Shown here one piece after another: positions 30,815 through 40,155 of a stretch of DNA of 64,000 bases (within the stretch, counting starts at the first letter, position 1; every line of letters begins with the position of its first letter). Location of the stretch: NCBI RefSeq assembly GCF_913062585.1, contig NZ_CAJXWX010000016.1, forward strand, positions 27,455-91,454. Direction: 5' to 3'. The notes below the pieces were generated by a model. It was not told the DNA's origin. It did not search any database and saw only the letters and a program-made list of their open reading frames with translations. The DNA comes from an uncultured Sphingomonas sp. (lineage in GTDB: Bacteria > Pseudomonadota > Alphaproteobacteria > Sphingomonadales > Sphingomonadaceae). The translations under genes were made by a program, and so were the position numbers.

Positions 30815-33714
30815 CGGTCGGGCGCCGCGACCTGCTGCTCGGCAGCGCGGTGGTGGGGCTGACGGGCGGGATCGCGCCCGTGCCCCTGTTCGCGGCGAGC
30901 GGTCGTCCTGCGGATGGCGCAGGCGCGCTGCCCATGCCCGCGCCGACCAACCAGCTTCCCGCCGCCCTGCCGGTGCAGGATGCGGCGCGCGTGCTGATGG
31001 ATCGCGGCTGGCTGTTCCACGAAGGTGATATAGAGCCGGCGCCGCTCGACACGCACAATGCGACCTATGTCTCGGTCAAGGCCGGGAATGCGCGCGGCGC
31101 GGCGGCGGTCGATTTTGACGACAGCGACTGGCAGGCGGTGGACTTGCCGCATGACTGGGCCTCGTTCCAGCCCTTCGTGAAGGCCGCCAATGTCGCACAG
31201 GGCTATCGTCCGCGTGGGATCGGCTGGTATCGGCGCAGCTTCCGGCTGGACCCCGCGCTCAAGGGGCGGCGGATCGAGCTGGAATTCGGCGGCATCGCCA
31301 CGTTCGCGACCATCTGGGTCAATGGCAGCGTCGTCGCGCATAATTTCTCCGGCTATAATGCCATCCGTATCGACCTGACGCCCTTCGCGCGCTTCGGCGA
31401 CGAGCCCAATATCGTCGCGGTACGCGTCGATGCGGAAGCGATGGAGGGATGGTGGTATGAGGGCGCCGGGCTCTACCGCCATGTCTGGCTGGCCGATTAT
31501 GCCCCCGTTTCGATCGCGACGGACGGCGTGCACTGCGATCCGCGTAAGCGGGCGGACGGATGGCATGTCCCCGTCACCGCCACGCTGACCAGCATCGCCC
31601 CTACCGAAAGCACCGTCACGGTCGAGGCGCGGTTGCTCGACCCGCAGGGCAAGCTCGTCGCGCAGGGGCAGGCGCAGGCCACGGTCCCCACGCTGGACGA
31701 AGCCACTGCGAGCCTGGACCTCGCAATTGCCGATCCCACGCTCTGGTCGATCGAGCGGCCGACGCTCTACACGGTCCAGGTCCGGCTGCTCCGCGACGGA
31801 CAGGTGGCGGACGAGCGGCGTGTACCGATCGGGTTCCGCACCATCCGCTTCGACGCGGATCGCGGCTTTTTCCTGAACGATCGGCCGGTGAAGCTGAAGG
31901 GCGTGTGCCTGCATCAGGATCATGCCGGTGTCGGCACCGCGATCCCCGATGCGCTGATCGGCTGGCGGCTGGAGCGGTTGAAGGCGATGGGTTGCAATGC
32001 GGTGCGGTCCAGCCACAATGCGCCGACGCCCGAATTGCTCGACTGGTGCGACCGGCTGGGCTTGGTCGTGATGGACGAGAACCGGCAGTTCAATCCGGCG
32101 CCCGAATATCGTGCACAGCTGGAATGGCTGGTCCGGCGCGACCGCAACCATCCGTCGGTCATCCTGTGGTCGGTCTTCAACGAGGAACCGATGCAGGGCA
32201 CGCCTTCGGGCGTCGAGATGGTCAAGCGCATGGCGCACTGGGTGCGCGCGCTGGACGACAGCCGTCCGGTGACGGCGGCGATGAACGGGTCCTTCTTCGA
32301 TCCGGTCAATGTCGCGCAGGTCGTCGATGTGACCGGGTTCAATTATTATCAGGGCGATTACGACCGCTATCACCGGCTGAACCCGACCAAGCCGATGACC
32401 AGCTCGGAGGACACCAGCGCCTTCATGACGCGCGGTGCGTTCCAGAGCGATCCGGCGCGGCATATCGCGTCCAGCTATGACGACGAAGCGGCAAGCTGGG
32501 GCGCGACGCACCGTGTCGCGTGGAAGAAGATCGCCGAGCGCGTTTTCGTGGCGGGCGGCTTCGTGTGGACCGGCTTCGACTATCATGGTGAGCCGACGCC
32601 CTATGAATGGCCGACCATCGCCAGCTTCTTCGGCATCATGGACCTGTGCGGCTTTCCCAAGACCGCCTTCGACATCCACCGCGCCGCCTGGGTCGACGAC
32701 CAGCCGGTCGTTGCCATCGCGCCGCATTGGAGCTGGCCGGGGCGCGAGGGGCAGCCGACCAAGATCATGGTCCTGTCCAATGCCGGGCGCGTCGTCCTTC
32801 GCCTGAACGGCAAGACGGTGGGCGAGGCGGCGGTCGACCGGCTGATGGGCAATGCATGGACCATCCCCTATGCGCCGGGCCGGATCGAGGCGATCGCCTA
32901 TCGCGGCGGTCGCGAGGTGGCGCGCGCCGCGCATGAGACCGTCGGCGCGCCGGTCGCGCTGCGTCTGACCCCCGCCCGTACCGTGATGGCTGGCGATACG
33001 GAGGATGCGCAGGCGATCACCATCGACGCGGTCGACGCCAAGGGGCGGCATGTGCCTACCGCCAATCTGATGACCCGCTTCACCATCGAAGGCGGCGCGA
33101 TCATCGGCGTCGGCAATGGCGATCCCAACAGCCACGAGCCCGAAAAGGGCAACCAGCGCTCGCTGTTCAACGGGCTGGCGCAGATGATCGTGCGGCCCGA
33201 CACCGGGCGCGGCAGGATCGTGATCCGCGCCATGGCGGACGGCCTGAAGCCCGCGACGCTGAAGCTGGACCGGCTGGGCGTGGCCCCGCGTGCGCAGGTA
33301 TCGGTGATGGCGGGCGACATGGACCTGCGCGACTGGCGGCGTTCGCCGCTGCTCGCCGACAAGCCGTCGCCTGACCTGGCGCCCGCCGCCAGCGACAATA
33401 ATGGCTGGGCCTTTGTCCGGGCAGGCACGCCGACCCCGGCCGAAGGCGCCGGGTGGCGCGTGTATCGCACGGTCTTCACGCCCCGAAAGGCGGTGGCGGC
33501 GCGGGGTGGCGAGATCCGCTTGGCATCGGTCGGCGGCATGGCGAGCCTGTGGGTCGACGGGATGCTGGTCGCCGAAAAGCGCGATCCCAAGCCTGGCCCG
33601 ATGGTCGCGACGCTGCCCTCGGGCGCGGACAAGCGGACGGTCGCGCTGATCGTGGCGGGCATGGGCAATATCGAGAGCGGCCTGTTGGGCCGGGTGATGG
33701 TCCGCCCGCGCTGA
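30811..33714 (+). CDS. GH2 beta-galactosidase-like enzyme, Tat-exported
   Basis: A 967-residue GH2 enzyme in the GlcNAc operon. The Tat signal VGRRDLLLGSA starts at residue 3. Order of domains: sugar-binding jelly roll, immunoglobulin-like domain, barrel with acid/base Glu458 in FNEEPMQGTP and nucleophile Glu533 in TSSEDTSAF, then a DUF4982-type domain and C-terminal beta-rich modules. This architecture is typical of exported beta-galactosidases. Overlap with nagA (ATGA) shows coupling. In this setting it would expose GlcNAc by removing terminal galactose from LacNAc-type glycans; beta-galactosidase activity on that substrate is inferred. Confidence 0.85.
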   Translation: MTVGRRDLLLGSAVVGLTGGIAPVPLFAASGRPADGAGALPMPAPTNQLPAALPVQDAARVLMDRGWLFHEGDIEPAPLDTHNATYVSVKAGNARGAAAVDFDDSDWQAVDLPHDWASFQPFVKAANVAQGYRPRGIGWYRRSFRLDPALKGRRIELEFGGIATFATIWVNGSVVAHNFSGYNAIRIDLTPFARFGDEPNIVAVRVDAEAMEGWWYEGAGLYRHVWLADYAPVSIATDGVHCDPRKRADGWHVPVTATLTSIAPTESTVTVEARLLDPQGKLVAQGQAQATVPTLDEATASLDLAIADPTLWSIERPTLYTVQVRLLRDGQVADERRVPIGFRTIRFDADRGFFLNDRPVKLKGVCLHQDHAGVGTAIPDALIGWRLERLKAMGCNAVRSSHNAPTPELLDWCDRLGLVVMDENRQFNPAPEYRAQLEWLVRRDRNHPSVILWSVFNEEPMQGTPSGVEMVKRMAHWVRALDDSRPVTAAMNGSFFDPVNVAQVVDVTGFNYYQGDYDRYHRLNPTKPMTSSEDTSAFMTRGAFQSDPARHIASSYDDEAASWGATHRVAWKKIAERVFVAGGFVWTGFDYHGEPTPYEWPTIASFFGIMDLCGFPKTAFDIHRAAWVDDQPVVAIAPHWSWPGREGQPTKIMVLSNAGRVVLRLNGKTVGEAAVDRLMGNAWTIPYAPGRIEAIAYRGGREVARAAHETVGAPVALRLTPARTVMAGDTEDAQAITIDAVDAKGRHVPTANLMTRFTIEGGAIIGVGNGDPNSHEPEKGNQRSLFNGLAQMIVRPDTGRGRIVIRAMADGLKPATLKLDRLGVAPRAQVSVMAGDMDLRDWRRSPLLADKPSPDLAPAASDNNGWAFVRAGTPTPAEGAGWRVYRTVFTPRKAVAARGGEIRLASVGGMASLWVDGMLVAEKRDPKPGPMVATLPSGADKRTVALIVAGMGNIESGLLGRVMVRPR

Positions 33715-33743
33715 CGCGCCGCGGACGCTCACGGGGGGAAGGA

Positions 33744-33773
33744 ATGCAGTTTGGCGAAAGTGACGTGCGATGA
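33744..33773 (+). CDS. Nine-residue leader ORF (MQFGESDVR)
   Basis: A tiny frame between the beta-galactosidase and the PTS gene. It has a strong purine-rich ribosome site (GGGGGGAAGGA) right upstream of its ATG. Its stop overlaps the ATG of the PTS gene as ATGA. The PTS start itself has no clear ribosome site. The arrangement suggests translation of the PTS protein by coupling through this short ORF. It may also be just a displaced ribosome site. Confidence 0.4.
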   Translation: MQFGESDVR

Positions 33774-36220
33774 GTGATCTGACCATCTTTGCCCCGCTGG
33801 CGGGCTGGGTAATGCCGTTGGCACAGGTGCCAGACCCCGTGTTTGCCGAAAAGATGCTGGGCGACGGGATGGCGATCGACCCGGTCAATGATGCACTTTG
33901 CGCGCCATGCGATGCGACCGTGCTGACGGTGCATGAGGCGGGACACGCTGTGACGCTGCGCAGCGCCCAGGGGTTCGAGCTGATCTGTCATATCGGTGTC
34001 GATACCGTGTCGCTGGGCGGCAAGGGGCTGACCCCTCAGGTCCAGGCGGGAGCCAAGGTGCTGGCGGGCCAGCCGCTGATCCGCTTCGACCTCGATTACC
34101 TCGTTCAGAACGCGCCCGCTGTCGTCACGCCGATCATCGTTGCCGATGCCACCCGCTATGCCGTCGAGCCGATCGCCCAAGGGCTGGTCGCGGTCGGTGA
34201 TCCCCTGTTGCGCGTCGTCCCACTAGCGGCCGATGCGGTCGAGGTGGAGGCGAGCGGTGAAACGCTGGTCGAGGAGATTGTCGTCGCGCTGTCGCACGGC
34301 CTGCACGCGCGCCCTGCGGCCCGGCTGGTCGAGGCGGTTCGCCGTCATGATGCCAAGGTTACGCTCCATCACGGCGATCGTCACGCCTCCGGCCTGAGCG
34401 CGGTCGGGCTGCTCGGCCTGGGGCTGGGCCATGGCACGACGGCGCGGATCGAGGCGAGCGGCGCGCAGGCAGCGGCGGCGCTGGCCGAGGTCCTCGCCTT
34501 TTTAAGCGACGCGACGCCCGAGGAAACGCCGGTCGACGCGCCCGAGCCCGTGCGGGGCGAAGGCCCCGGTCTGGGCGGGGTGCCCGCCGCACCGGGCCTA
34601 GCGGTGGGACCGATCCACCGTCTGACCCGTGCCGCCATTCCCGTCGAGACGATTCCCGGCTCGGTCGAGGACGAGCGGAACAAGTTGACCGATGCGCTGG
34701 CGCGTGTTCGCGAAGGGCTCGCTCAGGCCGCCGCTGCCGGTGGCGCGCGGGGCGGCGTGATGGCCGCGCATGGCGCGATGCTGGCCGATCCCGCTTTGTC
34801 GGAAGCTGCGCTGGGCGCGATCGGGCGTGGCCTGAGCGCGGGTGTGGCATGGCAGGAGGCGATCGCCGAGCAGGTCGCGGTCCTGCTGTCGAGCGGCGAC
34901 CGCCGTATCGCTGAACGCGCCGACGATCTGCGCGATCTGGAACGCCATGTACTGGCCGCGCTCGCCGGCTTGCCGATCGAGGGGCCAAGCGTGCCGACCG
35001 GGGCGATCTTGGTCGCTGAGGATCTGCTCCCCAGCCAGGTCGCCGCGCTCGATGCAGGCGTCGTGGCGGGTATCGCCTTGGTCAAGGGCGGCCCGACTTC
35101 GCACGCCGCGATCCTGGCGGCGGGCATGGGCCTGCCTATGGCGGTGGCGTTCGGCGCGCCGCTGGCGGCGCTGGACGACGGACGCGTGATCGTCCTGGAC
35201 GCCGACCGCGGCCTGATCGACCCGGACCCCGATGCCGGGGCGCAAGACCAGGCGCGCGAGACCATCGCCCGCCGCAAGGCCGAGACCGAGTTGGCGCGCG
35301 CCGCACAGGGGCCGTGCCGGACGGCGGACGGCACCCGGATCGAGATGTTCGCCAATCTGGGCTCGGTCGCCGATGCCGAGGCGGCGGTGGCCGAAGGGGC
35401 GGAGGGCTGCGGCCTGCTGCGCACCGAATTCCTGTTCCTGGAGCGCGAGACCGCGCCGACCCGGGACGAACAGGCGCGCGATTACCAGGCGATCGCCGAC
35501 GCGCTGGGCGACCGGCCGATGATCGTCCGGCTGCTCGATGTCGGCGGCGACAAGCCCGCGCCCTATATGGACCTGCCCGTCGAGGAAAACCCGGCGCTGG
35601 GCCTGCGCGGCATCCGCGTATCGCTGGCCGATCCGCAGTTGCTGGAGGATCAGGTCGGCGCGATCCTGGCGGTGCGCCAGCCGTGCCGGATCATGGCGCC
35701 GATGGTCGCCAGCTTGTCCGAGCTGGAGGCGGTTCGTGCCGTCGTCGAGCGGCAGGGTGGCAAGGCCGAGGTCGGCGTGATGATCGAAACCCCCGCCGCC
35801 GCCATTTCCGCCGACATCCTCGCGCGCAAGGCGGACTTCTTCTCGATCGGCACCAACGACCTGACCCAGTACACGCTGGCCATGGACCGCGGCAACGCGG
35901 CGGTGGCGGCGGGTGTGGACGGCCTGCATCCGGCGGTGCTGCGGCTGATCGGCGCGACCTGCGACGGGGCGGCCAAGCATGACACGCCGGTCGGCGTCTG
36001 CGGCTCGCTGGCGGCCGACCGGCTGGCGGTGCCCATCCTTCTCGGCTTGGGCGTCACCGAATTGTCGGTGCCCCCGGCGCGGGTCGCCGCAATCAAGGCG
36101 CTGGTCGGCAAGCTCGACATGGAGAAATGCCGCGCCGCCGCGATCGCCGCGATGGCGCTTCCCTCGGCTGCGGCGGTTCGCGCGCACATCACGACCATGC
36201 TTCAGGAGATCGGCGCATGA
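33770..36220 (+). CDS. PTS EIIA-HPr-EI fusion (NagF-type)
   Basis: An 816-residue cytosolic phosphotransferase chain in one protein. Residues 1-155 are a glucose-family EIIA with phosphorylated His74 in CHIGVDTV. Residues 165-250 are HPr with His179 in GLHARPAARLV. From about 265 to the end is enzyme I with active His445 in GGPTSHAAIL, the PEP-binding LLRTEFLFLER and the C-terminal FFSIGTNDLTQYTLAMDR. It moves phosphate from PEP to the EIICB protein encoded next. Its stop overlaps that gene as ATGA. With it the operon is self-sufficient and does not depend on a separate ptsHI. Confidence 0.93.
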   Translation: MSDLTIFAPLAGWVMPLAQVPDPVFAEKMLGDGMAIDPVNDALCAPCDATVLTVHEAGHAVTLRSAQGFELICHIGVDTVSLGGKGLTPQVQAGAKVLAGQPLIRFDLDYLVQNAPAVVTPIIVADATRYAVEPIAQGLVAVGDPLLRVVPLAADAVEVEASGETLVEEIVVALSHGLHARPAARLVEAVRRHDAKVTLHHGDRHASGLSAVGLLGLGLGHGTTARIEASGAQAAAALAEVLAFLSDATPEETPVDAPEPVRGEGPGLGGVPAAPGLAVGPIHRLTRAAIPVETIPGSVEDERNKLTDALARVREGLAQAAAAGGARGGVMAAHGAMLADPALSEAALGAIGRGLSAGVAWQEAIAEQVAVLLSSGDRRIAERADDLRDLERHVLAALAGLPIEGPSVPTGAILVAEDLLPSQVAALDAGVVAGIALVKGGPTSHAAILAAGMGLPMAVAFGAPLAALDDGRVIVLDADRGLIDPDPDAGAQDQARETIARRKAETELARAAQGPCRTADGTRIEMFANLGSVADAEAAVAEGAEGCGLLRTEFLFLERETAPTRDEQARDYQAIADALGDRPMIVRLLDVGGDKPAPYMDLPVEENPALGLRGIRVSLADPQLLEDQVGAILAVRQPCRIMAPMVASLSELEAVRAVVERQGGKAEVGVMIETPAAAISADILARKADFFSIGTNDLTQYTLAMDRGNAAVAAGVDGLHPAVLRLIGATCDGAAKHDTPVGVCGSLAADRLAVPILLGLGVTELSVPPARVAAIKALVGKLDMEKCRAAAIAAMALPSAAAVRAHITTMLQEIGA

Positions 36221-37944
36221 ACTCGCCCATGGCCACGCTTCAATCGCTCGGGCGGGCGCTGATGCTGCCCATCGCGGTCCTGCCGGTGGCGGGCCTGCTG
36301 CTGCGCCTCGGCCAGCCCGATATGTTCAACATCGCCTTCATCGCCAATGCGGGCAATGCGATCTTCGACAATCTGGGCCTGCTGTTCGCAGTCGGTGTCG
36401 CCACCGCCTTTGCCCGCGACGGCAACGGGGCGGCGGCGCTGGCGGGCATCACCTGCTACCTCGTCACCACCAAGGGCGCCGAGACGCTGGTCGTGCCCCC
36501 GCCGGGCACGGCCATGGGGCTGGCCAAGGATATTGCCACCACTGTCGAGGCGGCGTGGCGGACCAAGGCAGTCCACCGCTTCGACGTGCCGGTGGGTATC
36601 GTCGCCGGCCTGATCGGCGGCAGCTTCTACAACCGGTTCGCCACCATCAAGATGCCGGAATATCTTGCCTTTTTCGGTGGTCGTCGTTTCGTGCCGATCA
36701 TCTCGGGCATAGCGGGGCTGGGGCTTGCGGGCCTGCTGGGCCTGGCATTCGGGCCGGTGAATGCCGGGATCGACGGCCTGAGCCAGGGCATCGTCCATGC
36801 GGGCGGGCTGGGGTTGTTCGCCTTTGGCGTGCTGAACCGCCTGCTGGTCGTCACCGGGTTGCACCATATTCTGAACACCGTCGCCTATTTCGTCGTCGGC
36901 GATTATCAGGGCAAGACCGGCGACCTGACCCGTTTCTTCGCGGGCGATCCCACGGCGGGCGCATTCATGAGCGGCTTCTTCCCGGTCATGATGTTCGGCC
37001 TGCCCGCCGCCTGTCTGGCCATGTATCACGAGGCGTTGCCGGCGCGGAAAAAGGCGGTCGGCGGCATGTTGCTGAGCCTGGCGCTGATGTCGTTCCTGAC
37101 CGGCGTGACCGAGCCGATCGAATTCAGCTTCATGTTCCTGGCGCCGGTCCTCTACGCCTTCCACGCCATTCTGACCGGCCTGTCGGAGGTGATCATGAAC
37201 GCGCTCGGGGTGCGCCTCGGTTACACCTTCTCGGCCGGTCTGTTCGACTATGGCATCAATTTCGGCAAGGCGACCAAGCCGCTGCTGCTGCTGCCCGTCG
37301 GGGCGGTCTATGCCGTCCTCTATTACGCCGTGTTCCGCTTCGCCATTCGCCGGTGGAACCTGCAGACGCCGGGGCGCGAGGCAGAGCCGGCCGTCGAGGC
37401 CGATCAGCCGGAGGGTGAGGCGGCGCCGGTCGCGGGTGGTCGCGGCGCGTCCTTCGTGGCGGCGATGGGCGGCAGCACCAATCTGACCGAGGTGGCGGCC
37501 TGCACCACGCGCCTGCGTCTGGTCGTGGCCGATCCGGCACAGGTCGACGAGCCCGCGCTGAAGCGGCTGGGCGCACGTGGCATCCTGCGTCCCTCGCCCA
37601 GCGGAGTGCAGGTGGTGCTGGGCCCCGTCGCCGACACGGTCGCGATGGAGATGCGCGCCGCCATCGAGGCGGGGCCGGTCGCGGCCACCAAACGGGCGGC
37701 GACAGTCGCGCTCGCTGCCGCTCCGGCACCGGCCGAGGCAGCATCGGCGACGACCGATGCGTCTCTGCCCGCGGCATTGGTGCAGGCATTGGGTGGGGCG
37801 GACAATATCGTCTCGGCCCGCCGTCATGCCGGACGCTGGCGCGTCATGCTGTCGGATCCGGCACGCCTGGCCCCGCTGTCGTCGGATATGGCCCGCACGT
37901 CGGTGCGCGTCGCGCCCGACGTCATCCATGTCCTCGTGGATTAA
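36217..37944 (+). CDS. PTS EIICB for N-acetylglucosamine with degenerate second EIIB domain
   Basis: A 575-residue inner-membrane transporter that would import and phosphorylate GlcNAc. Residues 1-380 form the glucose/GlcNAc-type EIIC with about ten membrane segments, including LHHILNTVAYF and GVTEPIEFSFMFLAPVLY. Residues 411-490 are EIIB with phosphorylated Cys429 in AACTTRLRLVV. A second EIIB-like domain covers about 518-575 (ALVQALGGADNIVSARRHAG), where the cysteine motif is replaced by RRHAGRW. EIIA is supplied by the upstream fusion. It ends the operon. The role of the second domain is unknown; it may be structural or regulatory. Confidence 0.9.
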   Translation: MNSPMATLQSLGRALMLPIAVLPVAGLLLRLGQPDMFNIAFIANAGNAIFDNLGLLFAVGVATAFARDGNGAAALAGITCYLVTTKGAETLVVPPPGTAMGLAKDIATTVEAAWRTKAVHRFDVPVGIVAGLIGGSFYNRFATIKMPEYLAFFGGRRFVPIISGIAGLGLAGLLGLAFGPVNAGIDGLSQGIVHAGGLGLFAFGVLNRLLVVTGLHHILNTVAYFVVGDYQGKTGDLTRFFAGDPTAGAFMSGFFPVMMFGLPAACLAMYHEALPARKKAVGGMLLSLALMSFLTGVTEPIEFSFMFLAPVLYAFHAILTGLSEVIMNALGVRLGYTFSAGLFDYGINFGKATKPLLLLPVGAVYAVLYYAVFRFAIRRWNLQTPGREAEPAVEADQPEGEAAPVAGGRGASFVAAMGGSTNLTEVAACTTRLRLVVADPAQVDEPALKRLGARGILRPSPSGVQVVLGPVADTVAMEMRAAIEAGPVAATKRAATVALAAAPAPAEAASATTDASLPAALVQALGGADNIVSARRHAGRWRVMLSDPARLAPLSSDMARTSVRVAPDVIHVLVD

Positions 37945-38063
37945 ATTGATGTCATCTTAACTTTAATCATGTTGCTGACCGTGCGGTAAAGAATGTAGTG
38001 GGCAGCGGGCATTTTTAGCTGCGATACAGGCATTTGTTGTCGACATCGCGACGGAGAGTCCTG

Positions 38064-38849
38064 TTGTCCACGGATATGGCGAGCGGCACCGACGACAAGC
38101 GCCTGTACCGGGCCCCGGCATTGGAAAAGGGGCTGGACATCCTCGAACTGCTGGCGGCGGAGGAACACCCGCTGACCATGAGTGCCATCGTCACACGACT
38201 GGGGCGGTCGACCGGTGAGCTTTTCCGGATGATCCAGGTGCTGGAGCATCGCGGCTATGTCGCGCAGGGGCCGGACGGTTATGTGATGACGTCGCGGCTG
38301 TTCCATCTCGGGCTGAAGCGGCCGCCGGTGCGCAGCCTGATGGAACAGGCCCTGCCGGAAATGCGCAGGCTGGCGGATCAGATCGGCCAGTCCTGCTATT
38401 TGGCCATCCCGTCAGGCGCGGCATCGTCGGTGATCGCGCGGATGGAGGCGAACACCACGGTCGGCTTTTCGGTCCGTGTCGGCTATCGTCGGCCGATGCA
38501 CGAAACGGCCTCGGGCCACGTCCTCTACGCCTTTCAGTCGGAGGCGAAGCGGCGCGAATGGGAAGCGCTGTTCGATCCCCCGCTGTCGGATCGGGCCTGC
38601 CAGCAATTGCGCGAAGACACCGATGCGATCCGAGCCCAGGGCTTTGTCCGGTCCGAGAGCGCCGAGCTGTTGGGCATGATCGAACTGGCGGCACCCATCA
38701 TGCGGGCCGGACGCGCCTGCGCGGTGCTGACCGTCCCCTTCGTCCGGATCACCGCTGCCCTGGCCAGCGAGGAGGAAGCCCTGAGGCAGTTGCTCGGGAC
38801 CGCCGCGCTGATCACCGAACAATTGCTGGGCAACGACGCCCGCATCTGA
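38064..38849 (+). CDS. IclR-family transcriptional regulator
   Basis: A 261-residue regulator. The N-terminal winged helix begins near ALEKGLDILELLAAEEHPLTMSAIVTRLGRSTGELFRMI and is followed by the IclR ligand domain with GQSCYLAIPSG, RPMHETASGHVLYAF and a closing ELAAPIMRAGRACAVLTVPF. The TTG at 38064 is chosen because GGAGAG lies five bases upstream; ATG at 38076 is the alternative. It follows the nag operon by 119 bp on the same strand without a clear terminator. Its ligand and targets cannot be told, but a sugar or sugar acid would be usual for the family. Confidence 0.85.
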   Translation: MSTDMASGTDDKRLYRAPALEKGLDILELLAAEEHPLTMSAIVTRLGRSTGELFRMIQVLEHRGYVAQGPDGYVMTSRLFHLGLKRPPVRSLMEQALPEMRRLADQIGQSCYLAIPSGAASSVIARMEANTTVGFSVRVGYRRPMHETASGHVLYAFQSEAKRREWEALFDPPLSDRACQQLREDTDAIRAQGFVRSESAELLGMIELAAPIMRAGRACAVLTVPFVRITAALASEEEALRQLLGTAALITEQLLGNDARI

Positions 38850-38984
38850 TCCCGGCTTGTCCCCCGCCGACTTCGCCGCGATAGAGCCGGTGCCCGATTG
38901 AACAAATCCGGGGAGCCCGACTTTACCGTCACGGCCTCCGGATCGCCGAACAGGGGTGATCGGGGCAGGGACAGGGGTTCGCGG

Positions 38985-40073
38985 GTGCTGTTGAAATATT
39001 ATAAGGGTTCGTTCGTCTTCACCGCGCTGTGCCTGGCGATCGCGGCATGGCTGGGCTTCCAGAGCACGGGCACGCTGCCCGGAACGCTGGGCATCCTGTG
39101 GATCGTGCTGGTCCTGGGCGTGCTGGAGGTGTCGCTGTCCTTCGACAATGCGGTGGTCAACGCGACCGTGCTGCGCGACATGGACGACAAATGGCGCCAC
39201 CGCTTCCTGACCTGGGGCATCCTGATCGCGGTGTTCGGGATGCGGATCGTCTTCCCGCTCGCCATCGTCGCCCTCGCCGCGCATCTCGGGCCGGTCGAGG
39301 CCGTCAAGCTCGCGGCGGGCGATCCGGTCCGATATGAACAGATCATCACCTCCGCCCATGTCGGCATTTCGGGCTTTGGCGGCAGCTTCCTGGCGATGGT
39401 CGGCTTGGGCTTCTTCCTGGACGAGGATAAGGACGAGCACTGGATCGGCGCGATCGAGCGTCCGCTGGCCGCGCTTCGCAAGATCGCGGGGCTGGCGACC
39501 GGGATCGTCCTGCTGGCGCTCTATGTCATCGCGCAGTCCATCCCGGCGGCGGACGCGATGACCTTCATCACCTCGGGCATATTCGGGCTGCTGACCTATA
39601 TCGCGGTCCATGCGATCGGCGTGGTGCTGGAAGGGGACGGCGACGCGGTGACGGGGGCGGCCGCGCGGTCGGGCCTTGCGGCGTTCCTGTATCTGGAAGT
39701 GCTCGACGCCAGCTTCTCGTTCGATGGCGTGATCGGGGCGTTCGCGCTGTCGAACAATCTGTTCATCATCGCGCTTGGCCTGGGCATCGGGGCGATGTTC
39801 GTGCGGTCCATGACGATCATGCTGGTCGACCATGGCACGCTGGCGCAATATCGGTACCTGGAGCACGGCGCCTTCTACGCCATCGTCGCGCTGGCCGCGA
39901 TCATGCTGCTGTCGGTGCGTTTCCATATCCCCGAGACGATCACCGGCCTGATCGGCGCGACGCTGATCGGCCTGTCATTCTGGGCATCGGTGCGCAGCAA
40001 TCGCAAACACCCCGATGCCGGGGCGCATGAGGCCGGGGCGATCCACGGATCGGGTACGTCGATCGGCGGCTGA
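38985..40073 (+). CDS. DUF475 (TerC-like) integral membrane protein
   Basis: A 362-residue membrane protein of the DUF475 family, related to TerC metal/tellurium-resistance proteins. Hydrophobic segments alternate throughout, with conserved acidic residues in LEVSLSFDNAVVNATVLRDM and LEVLDASFSFDGVIGAFALSNN, which lie in membrane segments as in TerC. The GTG at 38985 (VLLKYYKGSFVFT) fits the normal N-terminus of the family and has AGGGG upstream; a TTG at 38898 would add an odd polar extension. TerC relatives have been linked to manganese export and metal loading of secreted proteins. For this branch function is unknown. Confidence 0.85.
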   Translation: MLLKYYKGSFVFTALCLAIAAWLGFQSTGTLPGTLGILWIVLVLGVLEVSLSFDNAVVNATVLRDMDDKWRHRFLTWGILIAVFGMRIVFPLAIVALAAHLGPVEAVKLAAGDPVRYEQIITSAHVGISGFGGSFLAMVGLGFFLDEDKDEHWIGAIERPLAALRKIAGLATGIVLLALYVIAQSIPAADAMTFITSGIFGLLTYIAVHAIGVVLEGDGDAVTGAAARSGLAAFLYLEVLDASFSFDGVIGAFALSNNLFIIALGLGIGAMFVRSMTIMLVDHGTLAQYRYLEHGAFYAIVALAAIMLLSVRFHIPETITGLIGATLIGLSFWASVRSNRKHPDAGAHEAGAIHGSGTSIGG

Positions 40074-40116
40074 ACCGTTCCGCTCACGTGACGATGGAAC
40101 CCTTTGCCCCGGCGAA

Positions 40117-40129
40117 GGATTGGCAATCC
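40117..40129. promoter_or_regulatory. Short inverted repeat upstream of the Crp/Fnr gene
   Basis: GGATTG and CAATCC flank one base, 26 bp upstream of the regulator's ATG. It differs from the FNR consensus. It may be an autoregulatory site; evidence is limited to symmetry and position. Confidence 0.25.
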
Positions 40130-40155
40130 GATACGCTGCGTGAGGGATCCAAGTA

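Noticed and set aside
30565..33888. Open frame of 1107 codons on the minus strand opposite nagA and the beta-galactosidase
   Set aside because: It is antisense to genes with clear catalytic motifs, rich in Arg, Gln and Asp, and has no domain or ribosome site. High GC leaves such frames open by chance.
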